A DNA stretch of 64,000 nucleotides from Dromiciops gliroides (GCF_019393635.1 NC_057861.1:664519232-664583231), one strand, 5' to 3'; shown: positions 24,050 through 35,997, counted from the first letter of the stretch. Notes: generated from the sequence alone by a model not told the origin. A program made the numbers and translations.

Positions 24050-24250
24050 TTGAGATCCAAATAGATGTGTAGATAAAAGGGACTTATAGGTCATCTAGCA
24101 CAAACTTCTCATTTTATAGATGAGGACGTTAAGAACCAGAGAGAGGTAAGGGATCCTACTTAAAATCGCATAGCTTGTAAATTGCAGGGTTGAAATTCTA
24201 ATCCAGATTCTCTGACTCCAGATTCCATGTTCTTTTCTATGAGGCTGTTC
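24050..24250 (-). mobile_element. MIR-type SINE, antisense
   Basis: TTATAGGTCATCTAGCACAA, CATTTTATAGATGAGGACGT, CAGAGAGAGGTAAGGGATCC and TGACTCCAGATTCCATGTTC in antisense MIR order. Confidence 0.8.
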
Positions 24251-24644
24251 TCTGTACTGACTATCCACTTCATTTTAAGATTTAATGCACAATGATGATG
24301 TTTATTCTAGAATGCTTTCTGTCATCTAGCTGGAAATCATATGGTAAGCAGGCAGAGGTAGTTTGGGGAGGCTTAACATTTCTTCATCATTCTGACACAG
24401 ACACTCCATGAAGCAACTGTCCCACTCTCAGTTTAAAAATAAGCTGTCTGTTTGACCACTAGATGGACTAGTGTACTGATCTGCACTGTCCCTTGAGTCA
24501 CGCTTGCACTTTTTCTGAAAGTGGACATTTCTAGGAAAGTTCAAAGATATAAATCAACTCATTATTATGTATAAGTAATGGTGAATAAAGTAATTCAGAA
24601 AAATGTAATTATGGAATCATAGAATGTTAGAACTAGAAAAAATG
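24251..24644. other. Unclassified stretch
   Basis: No gene or repeat recognised. Bases 24400-24560 are fairly complex sequence (GACCACTAGATGGACTAGTG). Confidence 0.45.
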
Positions 24645-24815
24645 ACAAGCATGCTTGGTGCCCTCGAAAGAACTTAATTAAAAGACTTAAGATGACATTC
24701 CTGGCTCTGCCACTTATTACTTGTGTAACCTTGGGCAAGTCACTTTTCTTGTTGGAGCCATAATACCTTCAGCAGTAAAATAATTTAATTGGATTAAATC
24801 ATCTCTCACAGATAT
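24645..24815 (+). mobile_element. MIR-type SINE
   Basis: CTGGCTCTGCCACTTATTAC, TTGTGTAACCTTGGGCAAGT, then TTAATTGGATTAAATCATCT. A short diverged copy. Confidence 0.75.
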
Positions 24816-24959
24816 AATATCAGAACTTTTTTTGTTATAAGAGATGGCTTTCTAGGAGAGGATGTAATAACAAAAGATATTAATAAAAATGCATTTTCAA
24901 ATATAATGAGCAAACATGAAATCTAAATTTAAAACCATTTTTCTTATCCTATTTATCTT

Positions 24960-25150
24960 TTCATAGGTTTTGATCTGGAAGGGACATTAGCAGTCATTTG
25001 CTACAAACTTTCTGTATTTCAAATAAGGAAAAAGATCTCCAGGGAAGTTGAAGGACTTTTCCACAGTCACACAGCTAATGAGATTTATACCCAAGACTAG
25101 AACTCAAGTTTATTCAACATAAGGCTAGTGTTCTTTTCATGACAGCACAT
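24960..25150 (-). mobile_element. MIR-type SINE, antisense
   Basis: TCTGGAAGGGACATTAGCAG, TCCACAGTCACACAGCTAAT and AGTGTTCTTTTCATGACAGC. Confidence 0.7.
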
Positions 25151-25310
25151 TCCCTATGAAAATGAGCACGTCCTAATTATTTATCACTCCTCAGAAAAAC
25201 ATCTTAGTGTTCTCACAGAATAGGATGGGCACTTAAAATATCAATACGGCCAGGAGAAATTCACAAGGATCACTGCAGTTGAATGCCTGCTTCTTCTCTG
25301 TCTTGATGAA

Positions 25311-25605
25311 CAAGATAGTATGGAATGATGGAAAGTATATTTGAACAAGAGCCAGAAAAATTCATTTTCTGTCTAGGTACTACTTGTGTGACCTTGGGCA
25401 AGTCATTTAACCCCTATGTGCCTCACTTTCCTCATCTACAAAATGTGCAAATTTATCATTTTACCATCTACCTGATGGGGTGGTTATGAGGAAAGCTTAC
25501 ATTTATGTGAACTATTATTATTATTATTGCTGGTGCAGAATAATTAAGACTGTCAAGTGAGATCATGGATATAAAGTGCTATATAAATTTCAGCTATTTG
25601 TACTA
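25311..25605 (+). mobile_element. MIR-type SINE
   Basis: Core CTTGTGTGACCTTGGGCAAG, CTCACTTTCCTCATCTACAA and ATAAAGTGCTATATAAATTT. A short (ATT)n lies within the tail. Confidence 0.8.
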
Positions 25606-25660
25606 CTATTCCCTTGTTAGTTATTTTTTCTATTCCTCTTTCATGACCATGTATTCATTT

Positions 25661-25845
25661 AAGCTATTTTCTTGTTTTGGTTTGGTTTGGTTTTTTTGGG
25701 AGGGGCAATGAGGGTTAAATGACTTGCCCATGGTCACACAGCTAGTAAGTGTCAAGTGTCTGAAGCTGGATTTGAACTCAGGTACTCCTGAATCCAGGGC
25801 TGGTGCTTTATCCACTGTGCCATCTAGCTGCCCCAAGCTATTTTC
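25661..25845 (-). mobile_element. tRNA-type SINE with 11 bp TSD
   Basis: Body at 25672-25834, G/T-rich tail on the left. AAGCTATTTTC repeats perfectly at 25661-25671 and 25835-25845. Confidence 0.94.
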
Positions 25846-27039
25846 ATTTAATCTGAAAAGTAAGATAACTTACTTCAGTCATTCCTTTAACACTTAAAAA
25901 GCAACCTTGAAGGTATAGTGTTTCCTCTTTCCTCAGCTGACTTTTTAGTCCATTTGGAAACGCTTTTTAGCAAGCACCCCCTCTGGCCCTGAACCTCCAG
26001 TTTCTTCACCTCTGCCATCTTGGGTCTGACAAAACATACATAAGTCATTGATTTCCCTCCTCTTTTACTAGCCCCATAATTCACTGTTCAACCATCCCCA
26101 TCTCTGAGCAACCAAAGCCTGTCAATAAGTCTAGCTTTCACAGATGTTTTTTCAAACTTGATTCTTGTAAAAACCTCTACACGCACTTTCCTGAACATTA
26201 TACAATATTGCCTAAAATAAACAGCTATGGAATTCAAGTTTTTTTCACAGAAACATGAGCTTCCCACAGCTCCAGCTGAGCTCTGAGTAGAGTTTTATCA
26301 ATGAAATGAATAATGATGAATGACTTTCTGCAAGACCAGAGCACTACACTGTGAGTTAAAGTCTACATTGAACAACTCCATTCTAAAGTTCCTCTGACAC
26401 AGGATGAGTATGCCCTAAAGCTTGGCCCTGAGCATCTTTGGTCTTTGCAGGCTATCAGACCTTTTCAGCAGGCTCAAGCAATCTGTAATATTCAATACCT
26501 GCAGATTAGTAGCTCACAAAAGTATAAATGGCCTTTCTTACTTCAGAATCTGTCAAAGGGATATATCCCATTCTGATCTTCATATCCAGTGAGATAGATA
26601 TAGAGACAGATAGAGATAAACATATATTGAGACATGTCTCTCTATATGAAATTTACTCAATATATATTAAATATTATATGCATATATATATATATATATG
26701 AAAAATACTCAAAAGAAAAAAACAGATTTAGGAAGTAACAGGGAAGGTAATAAGTGGGAAAAGAATTTTCCTGTCTCACTTTAGGGGCACCAACAATTAG
26801 AATTTCTAAAAATATAAAAATTCAGGATGTTGTATCAGTTTAAATTACTTTATATTACAAATATATAGGTAATATTTATGGGGACATATTTTATGTGGAT
26901 AAAAGCTTAATATTTTCCTCCATAGACAAAAAGTCCAGAAAGGGAAAATCCTTTTTGGAGCATTTAAAATTCACCATTTATCTTGAACTACATTTCCATA
27001 TTTGCTTCTCTTTTCTATATGACTTTGGTTGAGAAATCT
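25846..27039. other. Unclassified intergenic stretch
   Basis: No gene or family-level repeat recognised. There is a (TA)n run at about 26683-26700 within a GATA/ATAT-rich segment (26590-26700). Confidence 0.5.
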
Positions 27040-27140
27040 CAGTATAGGTCTGAAGGTCTTAACTCATGAACCAGGTTCATGTCCTAAATAGCACATACTA
27101 GGTACATGATCCTAAAAAAGTCACTTAACCTTTCTGTGAA
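27040..27140 (+). mobile_element. MIR-type SINE fragment
   Basis: CATACTAGGTACATGATCCT and AAAAGTCACTTAACCTTTCT resemble a worn MIR core. Confidence 0.5.
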
Positions 27141-27289
27141 CCCCCTAAAACTCTCTAAAACACTAAGTAAAACCCAAAACTAGTATAAGATGATCAGGGT
27201 ATTGCCCTTAGGTGCAAACATTCAGAAAGCATTAAAAAAACTTAAACTTGTTCAACAGATAGAAAGAGATGGCTTTAATATCTAGATAA

Positions 27290-27560
27290 AGGACCGTTAA
27301 GTGGCTCAGTGTCTAGATCTAAAGGCTGGGCCTGATCTCAGGAAGACTCACCTTTCTGAGTTCAAATCTGACCTCAGACACTTATTAGTTATGTGACCCT
27401 GAGCTAAGTCACTTCTCCCCGTTTGCCTCAGTTCCTCATCTGTAAAATGATCTGGAGAAGGAAATAGCAAATCACTCCAGTATCTCTGCCAAGAAAACCC
27501 AAGATAGGGTCACAAAGGATCAGATATGACCGAAATAACTGAACAATAACAACAACAACA
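27290..27560 (+). mobile_element. RTE-tailed chimeric SINE
   Basis: A tRNA-like head (GTTAAGTGGCTCAGTGTCTA), then TTCAAATCTGACCTCAGACA, the MIR-like core, and the RTE-like tail GGAGAAGGAAATAGCAAATC, CCAAGAAAACCCAAGATAGG and a (CAA)n end. It lacks poly(A), unlike the common SINE. Confidence 0.85.
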
Positions 27561-27939
27561 ATATGTTGATAGGAAGAATAACTAGTTAAAATTGGAAGCT
27601 ACTGAATGCCAACTTCCCCCATCTACTCTAAGTGGCAACATTCAAGGTGAGTGCCACCCCTAACCATGATTTCCCAAGGAATGGACTTCATATATTCCAG
27701 AATCTCTCCTAAAAGGGGCATTATGCTGCTCTGGGATCTAATGACTCTTCCACTTATCACTGAATTTGCTGTTGTTGTTTTTTTCTTTTACTCTTGCCTT
27801 AGGAGCAAGAATTGCTAGTTATGGATCTGCTCTAAATTAGATGAGCTACCAATCTTCAGTGGAGAAGGCTTCTATGCTATGAATTTCCTATACTACATTG
27901 AAATCATCAGTTCATGCCAAAAAAAAATTTAATATTTTT
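27561..27939. other. Unclassified stretch
   Basis: No recognised gene or repeat. An A-run at 27919-27928 precedes the HAL1 region. Confidence 0.5.
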
Positions 27940-30232
27940 GAGAATGAAACCAAGACAGTAGAGTAGAGTCAGGAACTCAGATGAAGTCTCCCAACATTTC
28001 CTTCCAAGAAACTTTAAAATAAGGCCTCAAATCAAATTCTGGAGTAGCAGAGTTGACAAAAGTTTGTGGTAAAACAACTTAGGAGGTCAGTAGATTTTTC
28101 ACATCAGAGTGGTGGTAGGCCCAAAGCACAGAGCAGCACAGGTCACACCCTGCCAATGCAGCATCAGAAGCCGTAATAGTGGCAACAGCACCTTTAAGAG
28201 CTCTCAAATTACACACACTAAGGAGGTGGGACAACTGGTCAGAAAGAAATAATAGGTTACCCTTTACTGGCATTGGGTTTGAGATCCTATTGCATTGCCC
28301 ATAAGTAGTTCTAGCTCACAGTTCCAGGGCAAAGGGGAGCACTAGTGCTTGAGGATATAGAAGTACACAGTGCCCACTCACAGTTCCATGGTGAAGAAAG
28401 AGTGCTTGTGGTTACTCACAAGGAAATAGGGACTCTGGTCTCAGTTCCAAGGCAGAAAGGAGCATTAGGGTTTGCAGCCAAAGAAAAGCAGAGTTCCAAG
28501 ACCAAGAGTAGCCCACAGGAAAACAAACAGAAAAACAAAGTCCATTCATGGTTAAAGATGAGAGCACAGGCCAGGAGAGCAGTGACCATACCTCTCCTTA
28601 GATCATACCACCTTGGAAGCGCCAAAAACTTACAGACCCCAGAACAAGCTTTAAAAACAGCAGCATGAAAAACCTAAAGCTTAGGATAGTGCTCTGCCAC
28701 CTCAGGAGCAGAGTCCAACTGTAACATAAAGTTCAAAGACAAGAAATAGACTAGGAAAAAATGAGCAAACCAAAAAAGAAAGAAAAGAGAATCTGACTAT
28801 AAAAGTTTACTCTGGTAACAAGGAAGATAAGGACACAAACTCAGAACAAAGCAATGTCAAAATAGCTACAAGCGAAGTCTTAATGGAAAAATGTGAATTG
28901 GACACAAACTCGACAAGAATTCCTGCAAGAGCTTGAAAATGATTTTTAAAATCAAATAAGAGAAGTAGAGGAAAAATTAGGAAAATAAATGAGAGGCAAA
29001 AAAAAAATATGAAAGAGAGTCAACAACTACGTAAAAAAGGCACAAAAAATAATAAAGAAAATTACACTTTCAAAAACATAATAGATGAAATGGTAAAAGA
29101 GACACAAAAATCCACTGAAGAAAGAGCTCCTTTAAAAAGCAGAATTGGCCAAATGGGCAAGTGGAAAAATCCATGGGACATAAAGAAACAATAATAAAAT
29201 AAAATATTAAATACCTCATCCAAAAAAACCCAAAATAAATGACCTGGAAAATAGTAAAGAAGAGGTAATTTAAGAATTACTGGACTATTTGAAAGCCATG
29301 ATCAAAAAAAGAGCCCACATATCATATTTCAAGAAATTATCAAGGAAAACTGCCATGAGAGAGTAGAGTAGAAATTGAAAGAATCTACCAATCATCTCCT
29401 GAAGAAGATCCCAAAATGAAAACTCCCAGGAATATGACAGCCAAATGCCAGAGCTCCCAGGTCAAGGAGAAAATATTGCAAGCAACCAGAAGGAAACAAT
29501 GCAAATATTGTAGAACCACAGTCAGGATCACACAAGATTTAGCAGCTTCCACATTAAAAGATTGGAGGGCTTAAATATGATATTCAGAAAGTAAAGGAGC
29601 AAAGATTATAACCTTGGGGAAAACAGATATCTAATGAGATAGAGGACTTTCAAACATTCCTAATTTGACTCTCAAATATAAGATTCAAGAGAAGGACAAA
29701 AAGATAAAAAAGAAAGAGAAATCATAATCATACTCTTTATTTTCTTGCAAAGGAAGATGATACTTGTAACTCCTAAGAACTTTGTCCTTAGGAGTGTAGA
29801 AAGAAAGCATGAGTATGAGTTGATTGTCATGGGATAATTTAAAAAAAAATAAAGAGGTGAAAAATAGCGATGTATTGGGAGAAGGGGGAAGGGAGAGGGA
29901 GAATAGGGAAATTACCTCACATAAAAGAAGTGTAAAAAGGAAGAGATTTTGCAGTGGAGGGGGAAATGGAATGAGGGTATGGCAGACAATACTTGAACCT
30001 TACTCTCATTGGAATTGGCTCAAAGAAGGAATAACATACACAGTCAGTTGGGTTATCTTACTGTACAATGAAGTAGAAAAGGAAGGGGATAAAAGAAGGG
30101 AGTAGGGCCTAATAGAAGGGAGGAAAAATCAAGGGAGTCAGTCAGTGGTCAGAGACTAAACAGACTTTTCAGGAGGGACAGAGTAAGAGAAAGATAAACC
30201 ATGTTGGGGTTGCGGGGGGAGGGTAAAGAACT
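27940..30232 (+). mobile_element. HAL1-like element (L1 lacking ORF2), 3'-incomplete
   Basis: Order on plus: an L1-type 5' UTR with repeated CAGTTCCAGGGCAAAG-like phrases at 28318, 28380 and 28440; an ORF1 remnant starting at 28761; then the purine-rich segment GGGAGAAGGGGGAAGGGAGA, TACCTCACATAAAAGAAG, TGAACCTTACTCTCATTGG and GGCTCAAAGAAGGAATAAC. No ORF2 endonuclease or reverse transcriptase phrase lies between ORF1 and this 3' segment, which is the HAL1 layout. The 3' end stops at a G-rich run near 30230, where a SINE fragment begins. No TSD was found. Confidence 0.7.
28761..29575 (+). pseudogene. L1/HAL1 ORF1 remnant
   Basis: ATG at 28761 opens as MSKPKKKEKRI and stops at once, with many later stops and frameshifts. 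L1 ORF1 (RNA-binding chaperone) is recognisable by three parts. A Lys/Glu-rich coiled-coil part includes a 61-codon open piece at 29009-29194. RRM/C-terminal motifs follow at about 29380-29575: EDPKMKTPRNM, SSQVKEKILQATRRK, RITQDLAASTLKDWRA. It is non-functional. Confidence 0.85.
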
Positions 30233-30325
30233 TATGCAACTAGGTGGCAGTGTGATAGAGTGCAAGGCTTGGAGTCAGGAAGACATAAGTTCAAATCTAG
30301 CCTTAGGCAGTTACCAGCTACAACT
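30233..30325 (+). mobile_element. SINE 5' fragment
   Basis: CAACTAGGTGGCAGTGTGAT, GGAGTCAGGAAGACATAAGT and TTCAAATCTAGCC give the head and B-box region. Core and tail are missing. Confidence 0.65.
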
Positions 30326-31127
30326 AGGTGTTTATTATACCAGAATGGAATGGCCCATTTCTTAGCTAGGCCCTATGCCTCTGGAAAACCAGTAAGTGAA
30401 GCACAGAGATATCAGTCACCATAGAGAGGAAGCACAATTACCCAGGGAGGAAGTATGACCCCCTCAACTGTGCCACTCAGAAGCAAATCCCCATTCACTC
30501 TATCCTGTTAATAATTCTGTTTCCAGTAATACAAATCAGAACCCCTATGCTTCTTCTCATCTTAAAATCATCCTATGGGGTTCTACCTTTTGTGCTAGGA
30601 GCCTTCCCCAATGTCTTTTACAACTATGAGGATACAGATGCAACCCTCAGCCTGTTATTTCTTGTTCTAGATACTTGACTAAGCCACCTACTTTCCTGGT
30701 GCTAAAGCTACCTGATTCCATAGCCTTTGATTGATGAAAGGGGAAATAAAGTTAATGCAATACAGAGTTTCCTTCAAGAAATGTGAGTAAAGATGAAATA
30801 TAGGAACCAGGCCTCAAAACTAGAAAGATATAGACCTGCATGTCTCTTGACACAATGATGTTTCCACTATACCATACTGTAGCTCATCTGAAAAATAACC
30901 TGAAGAGTGAGGTCAATCTTAGTTTAATATATGAACAGTGTTGCTATACATGCATCATCTTTCTTTGATCCTCATAGTAGCTCTGTGAGAGGACATAGAC
31001 AGGGACTGGACCTGTGATTTCAGATGTATTGGGAAGTCTCAGATGAGGGATTCTCTCATCAACTCTCTCTTTAGGTACAAGTTGGAACTTTTCTGCAATT
31101 AAAAATGTGGGTTACCTAGAACAACTT
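30326..31127. other. Unclassified intergenic stretch
   Basis: No gene, RNA or repeat family recognised. Confidence 0.5.
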
Positions 31128-31410
31128 AGAGGCAGCTCGATGTCTAGAACATCTTAGAGGCATAGGACATCAAGCACTAGGTCTAGAAATAGTAAGTCCT
31201 AAATTAAAATCCATCCTCAGACAGTTACTAGCTATGACTTTGAGCAAATCACTTAACTTCTGCCTATTTCAGTATCCTCATTTTGTCAAATGAGGATAAT
31301 AATAGCACCTACATTCCACGTTATTTTATTGAGGATAAAATGAGATAATACTTATAAAGTGCTTTGCAAACCTTAAAGTCCCATATAAACGTTAGCTCTT
31401 ATTTTTAGAA
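31128..31410 (+). mobile_element. MIR-type SINE, near full length
   Basis: Degenerate head, CATCCTCAGACAGTTACTAG, AGCAAATCACTTAACTTCTG, AGGATAATAATAGCACCTAC, AAATGAGATAATACTTATAA and AGTGCTTTGCAAACCTTAAA. Confidence 0.82.
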
Positions 31411-31665
31411 TTCTGAAAAATTAGCTGACTTGTCATGGTCACATAACCTATATGTATCAGAGATAAAGTCTTCCTGACTTCAAGGTTAGCACTTTATCCA
31501 TTATACTGAACTGCCTCTTATTTTACAAAAGAGGAAAATGAGGTCCAGAAAAACTCACTGACTTTAGTAGAGTCATGCAACTAGTAAATACCTGAAATAG
31601 GATTAGAACCCAGGTCTCCCTTCCTCCTTACAGCATTCACCCATTATAATGTACTTCCTCTCATT
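31411..31665 (-). mobile_element. Two antisense MIR-type fragments
   Basis: The first (to about 31520) has GCTGACTTGTCATGGTCACA and TTAGCACTTTATCCATTATA. The second has AAAATGAGGTCCAGAAAAAC, GAACCCAGGTCTCCC and TATAATGTACTTCCTCTC. Confidence 0.65.
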
Positions 31666-31865
31666 TAGAACTATCCCTGCAGTGTATCCAACTTTTGCCA
31701 GGAAGCTAGTCTTCCAATGAAGAAAGAACTGCCCCAACTACTGAGACTATAAGCAATAGTGACTATACCTTCAATATTGAAATTATTGCTATTTTCTCCT
31801 CTAAAATTGATGTTTTACCAGTGGGAACCAAACAATACAAACCAAAGCTTTCCTTTTTCTTTTAA

Positions 31866-31945
31866 TACTTACTACTACTGCTATGACTACTATGACTACA
31901 ACAACAACAACTACTACTACTACAACTAATAATAATAATAATAAT
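31866..31945. repeat. Mixed trinucleotide repeat (ACT/ACA/AAT)n
   Basis: TACTACTACTGC, CAACAACAACAACTACTACT and AATAATAATAATAATAAT in succession. Confidence 0.9.
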
Positions 31946-32504
31946 TTCATTCCCAGAGTTTTCACTGATAATGACTATATTGCCCCCCAGCCCCTGGCCA
32001 CATTTCCCAAGGGACACATGAACTTGGCAACTTGACATATGATCAAGTCAAAATATCTCATTCAACAACAATACTGTTTCCCTCTAAATTCCAACTACCT
32101 TCAGGTATAATAATGAAGCCTTTGAATACAAAGTCTGTAGTCTATGGAGCATGACATGAGCTTGGTTGTCTCTCTAGGGTCCACCAAGGAAAGTTCTAGA
32201 CAATTTTTTGAAATGAAAAAGTTAGCATCTTATTGAGCTCCAGCTATGCAATGGCTATTACATGGAACAAAGGAATTAGACACGGAAAATCTAGCTCAAT
32301 GATTAGTACTTTGGCAGCATACCAGAGTTCATTTTAAACTCTAAGGCAATGGAAGCAAGTGTAAGCAGAATATTGCAGTGGCATAAATATTAACAGCTAG
32401 TGATTTTTAAAAAAAGAGAAGTTAGATTCTACTTCTTCCCCTCACCCCTTTTCTTTTTATCTCGCAGAGAGGAAAACATTCTATTTTGATACAACCTGCT
32501 TTAC
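31946..32504. other. Unclassified intergenic stretch
   Basis: No gene or repeat family recognised. Confidence 0.5.
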
Positions 32505-32690
32505 AGCATAATGAAAAGGAGCTGATTTTTGGAGTCAGAAGGTCTGAGTTCAAATCCTAGCACTGCCATTTTTGTGTGTGGCCATGAGCAAGCCATTTAG
32601 CCTCTCTGAGCCCCAGTTCCATGATCTGTAAAATATACAGGTTTGTTTTTCTTGAGTCTAAAATTCTGTGACTCTTTATGGTCATGGAAT
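32505..32690 (+). mobile_element. MIR-type SINE
   Basis: TTTGGAGTCAGAAGGTCTGA, GTTCAAATCCTAGCACTGCC, AGCCATTTAGCCTCTCTGAG and a CTAAAATTCTGTGACTC end. Confidence 0.8.
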
Positions 32691-32699
32691 CTCCTCCCT

Positions 32700-33010
32700 G
32701 AGACCTTCCTCTCCTGATTGGTGACTCTTTTCCTAGGACCACCATTTTAGGAAGCTATGTTTCACCTTACTCATGCCTGGACTCTCTTTCTGGAATCTTC
32801 CATTCTCTTTGATGGCTGCATTGTACCTTGAGAAATTTTATCCTTTCCCCATCCTACTGCCACTTTCTACTCCCCTTATGTATTGTTTTCCCCAATTAGA
32901 ATGTAAGCTTCTTGATGATAGCTGTCATACTTTTTTGAATGTATATCCTCAGAACTCAGCACAGTGCCTTTCACATAGTAAGCACTAAGTAAATGCTCTA
33001 TCTATCCATT
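32700..33010 (+). mobile_element. L2 LINE 3' end
   Basis: CCTGAGACCTTCCTCTCCTG, TTAGAATGTAAGCTTCTTGA, CTCAGCACAGTGCCTTTCAC and ATAGTAAGCACTAAGTAAAT are the typical L2 3' terminal phrases in the right order. Confidence 0.85.
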
Positions 33011-33651
33011 AAACCATCCATCTACCCATCCATCTATCTATCTTTATAGTGAAGACTAATGAAATCTTCTCCCTCAGAGAAGTTTCCTTCTATGAAAAGA
33101 ATGGCTCTGGCCTTCTCTCCTCCCTATCAGAGAGCCTACAAGAAGCAATCTAGGGTAGTTTACATGGCTTATGCAACTTCCCAGGGAGAGAATAGGAGAT
33201 AAAAAAGCAGGTGGAGAAAGTGAGAAAGAACATTCTTCTGAACCCCAAGAGTAAGCTATGGAATGTTGAAGCAAGAAACATGCATACTGTCCAGTTTCTT
33301 AAGGAGAGAAGTCCATAGCTATAGACTAAGCAAGAGCCAACAAATAGGAGGCAAAGACCTATCTGAGTGAACCCACCACTTGAGGACAATCTTTGTTCAA
33401 AGGATAAGGCTATGACACCTAGAATGGGAAATAAGCAATTGACACTTGAGAAAAGGTGGGAGAAAGAACTGTAACACTGTCAGTCAAGGCACCAGTGTAA
33501 TTTCTTTGTGGTTCAACTAGTTATTCAAGAAACAGCACCATGTCTCTGAGGAGAGTGCAATAACAGGTAGCACCAAAGCAAAGCAGAGTATATAACTGAA
33601 AAGGATCCATGGCACGTGATTGGTATCCAGGGACCCATAGTCCCTACCAAA
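33011..33651. other. Unclassified stretch with a short ATCC/ATCT repeat
   Basis: A (ATCC/ATCT)n run at 33000-33045 is likely the L2 tail extension. The rest holds no recognised gene or repeat. Confidence 0.5.
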
Positions 33652-33723
33652 AATGGAGGATAACAATTTTTTTTAATTTTTTAAAAATTTAAAAAGTTTT
33701 TAAAAAAGAATGGAGGATAACAA
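33652..33723. repeat. 42 bp A/T insert flanked by a perfect 15 bp direct repeat
   Basis: AATGGAGGATAACAA occurs at 33652-33666 and 33709-33723. The 42 bp between are only A and T apart from two G residues. This could be a very short target-primed insertion or a duplication with filler. Confidence 0.85.
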
Positions 33724-33749
33724 GAACACCAGCAGGAAGGGAGATAGGT

Positions 33750-33771
33750 GATAGATTAGATTAGATTAGAT

Positions 33772-33826
<55 letters not shown>
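33750..33826. repeat. (GATTA)n then (GATA)n microsatellite
   Basis: About five GATTA units run into about 13 GATA units, ending just before the RTE-tailed SINE. Confidence 0.95.
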
Positions 33827-33830
<4 letters not shown>

Positions 33831-33837
33831 CAGACAA

Positions 33838-34105
33838 ATGGGCAGCTAGTTGACACAGTGTATAGAATACAGGACCTACAGTGAAAAAGACTCATCTTCC
33901 TGAGTTTAAGTCTAGCCTCAGTTATTTACTAGCTATGTGACCCTGGGAAATCCACTTAACCCTGTTTGCCTCAGTTTCTTCATCTCTAAAATGAGCTAGA
34001 GAAGGAAATGGCAAACCACCCCTGTATCTTTGCCAAAAAAAAAAAACCTCAAATGGGGTCCTGCAGATATGGACATGACCAAAAGTGACTGAAAAACAGA
34101 AAGAC
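33838..34105 (+). mobile_element. RTE-tailed chimeric SINE
   Basis: Head GGGCAGCTAGTTGACACAGT, core ACTAGCTATGTGACCCTGGG, RTE-like tail GAGAAGGAAATGGCAAACCA, CTTTGCC and CAAATGGGGTCCTGC, ending ACTGAAAAACAG. Confidence 0.87.
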
Positions 34106-34156
34106 GGATACCAGATACATAAATATATAGAGAGAAGATGGACAGACAGACAGAGC

Positions 34157-34270
34157 ATTTATTAATAGCTTACTAAGTATCAGACAATGTGCTAAGTACT
34201 GGGGATACAAATATAAGAAAAAAGAAAATCCCCACCCTCAAGGGCTTTACATTGTAATGAGAAAATACAA
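34157..34270 (+). mobile_element. Ancient composite repeat, 5' segment
   Basis: CATTTATTAATAGCTTACTA, TGTGCTAAGTACTGGGGATA and CCCACCCTCAAGGGCTTTAC. Confidence 0.65.
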
Positions 34271-34348
34271 CACAAAGAGGGGCTAAAATCTGGGAAGGAG
34301 GTTGTTTCCCTGAACAGTAGAAAAGGAGAGTTTAAAAAAAAAAAAAAC

Positions 34349-34536
34349 AAGAGTCCAGGGACAGCTAGGTGGTACAGTGGATTAAGCATCGGCCCTGGAT
34401 TCAGGAGGAACTGAGTTCAAATCCAGCCTCAGACACTTGACACTTACTAGCTGTATGACCCTGGGCAAGTCACTTAACCCCAATTGCCTCACTTTAAAAA
34501 AAAAAAAAAAAGGAAAAAGAGGAAAAAAGAGTCCAG
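34349..34536 (+). mobile_element. tRNA-type SINE with 10 bp TSD
   Basis: Body at 34359-34526 with an A-rich tail. AAGAGTCCAG repeats at 34349-34358 and 34527-34536. Confidence 0.92.
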
Positions 34537-35744
34537 AAAGCCAGGGGTTGAGCCAGGTTAGAAGTGAGCATGACTGATAGGGGAACATCTTCAAATGGAA
34601 GTTCCAAGGAAGAATTCACCAATCAAAGGAGAAATCAATAACAGCAAAGACTTTGCCAGCTGAGAAGGCTGATAAAGAAAGATGGAGAAATACTCCAGGG
34701 AGTCGTGGGCTGAATCTGGGTTGAAGAGTTGCCAATAAAGTAAACAGTGAGACAGCAGAGCACTAATGTAAAGGAATACACCTTGAATTTTGCTTTTATT
34801 TTCATTTTTTCTCTTTCTAAGAGATAATTGTCTCCTAGAAGAGGGAGTTGTGTCCCTTGACTTGCTCCAGGCTCTAATGGAAGCCTTCCCCTTTTCTAAG
34901 GCTTCATCGAAGATGGAGGCCAGAAGTTATACAGGTTCCCAGGGGAAATAATGGCCTATTATAAGAGGAGGGTTCATTTTATTTACCCCCATGGACTTAA
35001 ACACAAAACATATCTGAATCTTTTACTAAGTAAACAAAATGTATCTGTTTTGAAGGTTTCTGAGCCTATGAGCTTATAGGGAGAATTTATAGCCATTTGG
35101 GGAATGCTAAAAAAAAATAATAATAAAGTAAGTTGGAAAGGGAGTGCTAAATTCTAATCCCCTGCATGGGTAGAAAATGCAAGAATAGATAATTGAGATA
35201 TCCCCAAAGCATATCCAGTCTCGTCATGTCAAGGAGAGTCTGATATAGGGGTTAAATATTTATGAACATGAAGAGATCTTAAAGGGTGAATAATTTCCAT
35301 GTTGTCTACGAATACATTTACAATTCCCCAAATGGCTCTTAACTGTTTAAAACTAGAACACTGGTTGAATTCTGATAGCTTCAGAGCCCCTGATGGTTAA
35401 TGTCTGGACAGATTGACCAGTCTAGCATGTTAAATTGGAAGCTCAATAGTTATGTTTGAGCAACGATGTAGGAGAGACTCTAAATGCTGCATCTAAGAGT
35501 TTCAGACAGATAGTAGTCTCTGTAAGTGGCCATTGTAACTAGGAATAAATGATAGTCTTTGCATCAATGCACCATTGATTTACATATTTGTACAACTGTC
35601 TCTGTGTATGCATTATGCCACCATCAGGACCCCATCATATAAGGTGATGGGAAAGATCTGAAAATCTGGGGAAAACAGACATATAGTTTGTCAAAAAAGA
35701 AACCCAAATTTTTTATCCATGCATCCAATTTTCACAATTTTGCA
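34537..35744. other. Unclassified intergenic stretch
   Basis: No gene or family-level repeat recognised in about 1.2 kb. Confidence 0.5.
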
Positions 35745-35795
35745 AATAAATTCATGGAATTTAGAGCTGGAAAGGATCTTAGAGACCATGTAATC

Positions 35796-35997
35796 CAGTA
35801 CTTCTTAACTTTATTTTTGGTCATGGCCCCTTTTGGTAAGTGGGTGAGGTTTTGCCTATATTTGAAATTGAAGGAAATGCTACATTTCAATTAGAGGTTA
35901 GTAAAAATAAAGATGTATATCTTTCCCATCCAACTTCATGAACTCCCTGAAATTTAGCCATAGACTCGTTGTATGGTCCACAGGTTAAGAATCCCTG
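35796..35997 (+). mobile_element. hAT-type MITE
   Basis: Left end CAGTACTTCTTAACTTTATT, right end CACAGGTTAAGAATCCCTG, which are imperfect inverted termini. The interior CATGGCCCCTTTTGG matches a known 'goes wrong-way' hAT MITE type found across mammals. The 8 bp flanks (ATGTAATC and ATCTAGCC) agree at 5 of 8, consistent with a decayed target duplication. Confidence 0.6.

Noticed and set aside
28345..28668. 107-codon open frame
   Set aside because: It lies in the HAL1/L1 5' UTR just ahead of ORF1 and contains no domain.
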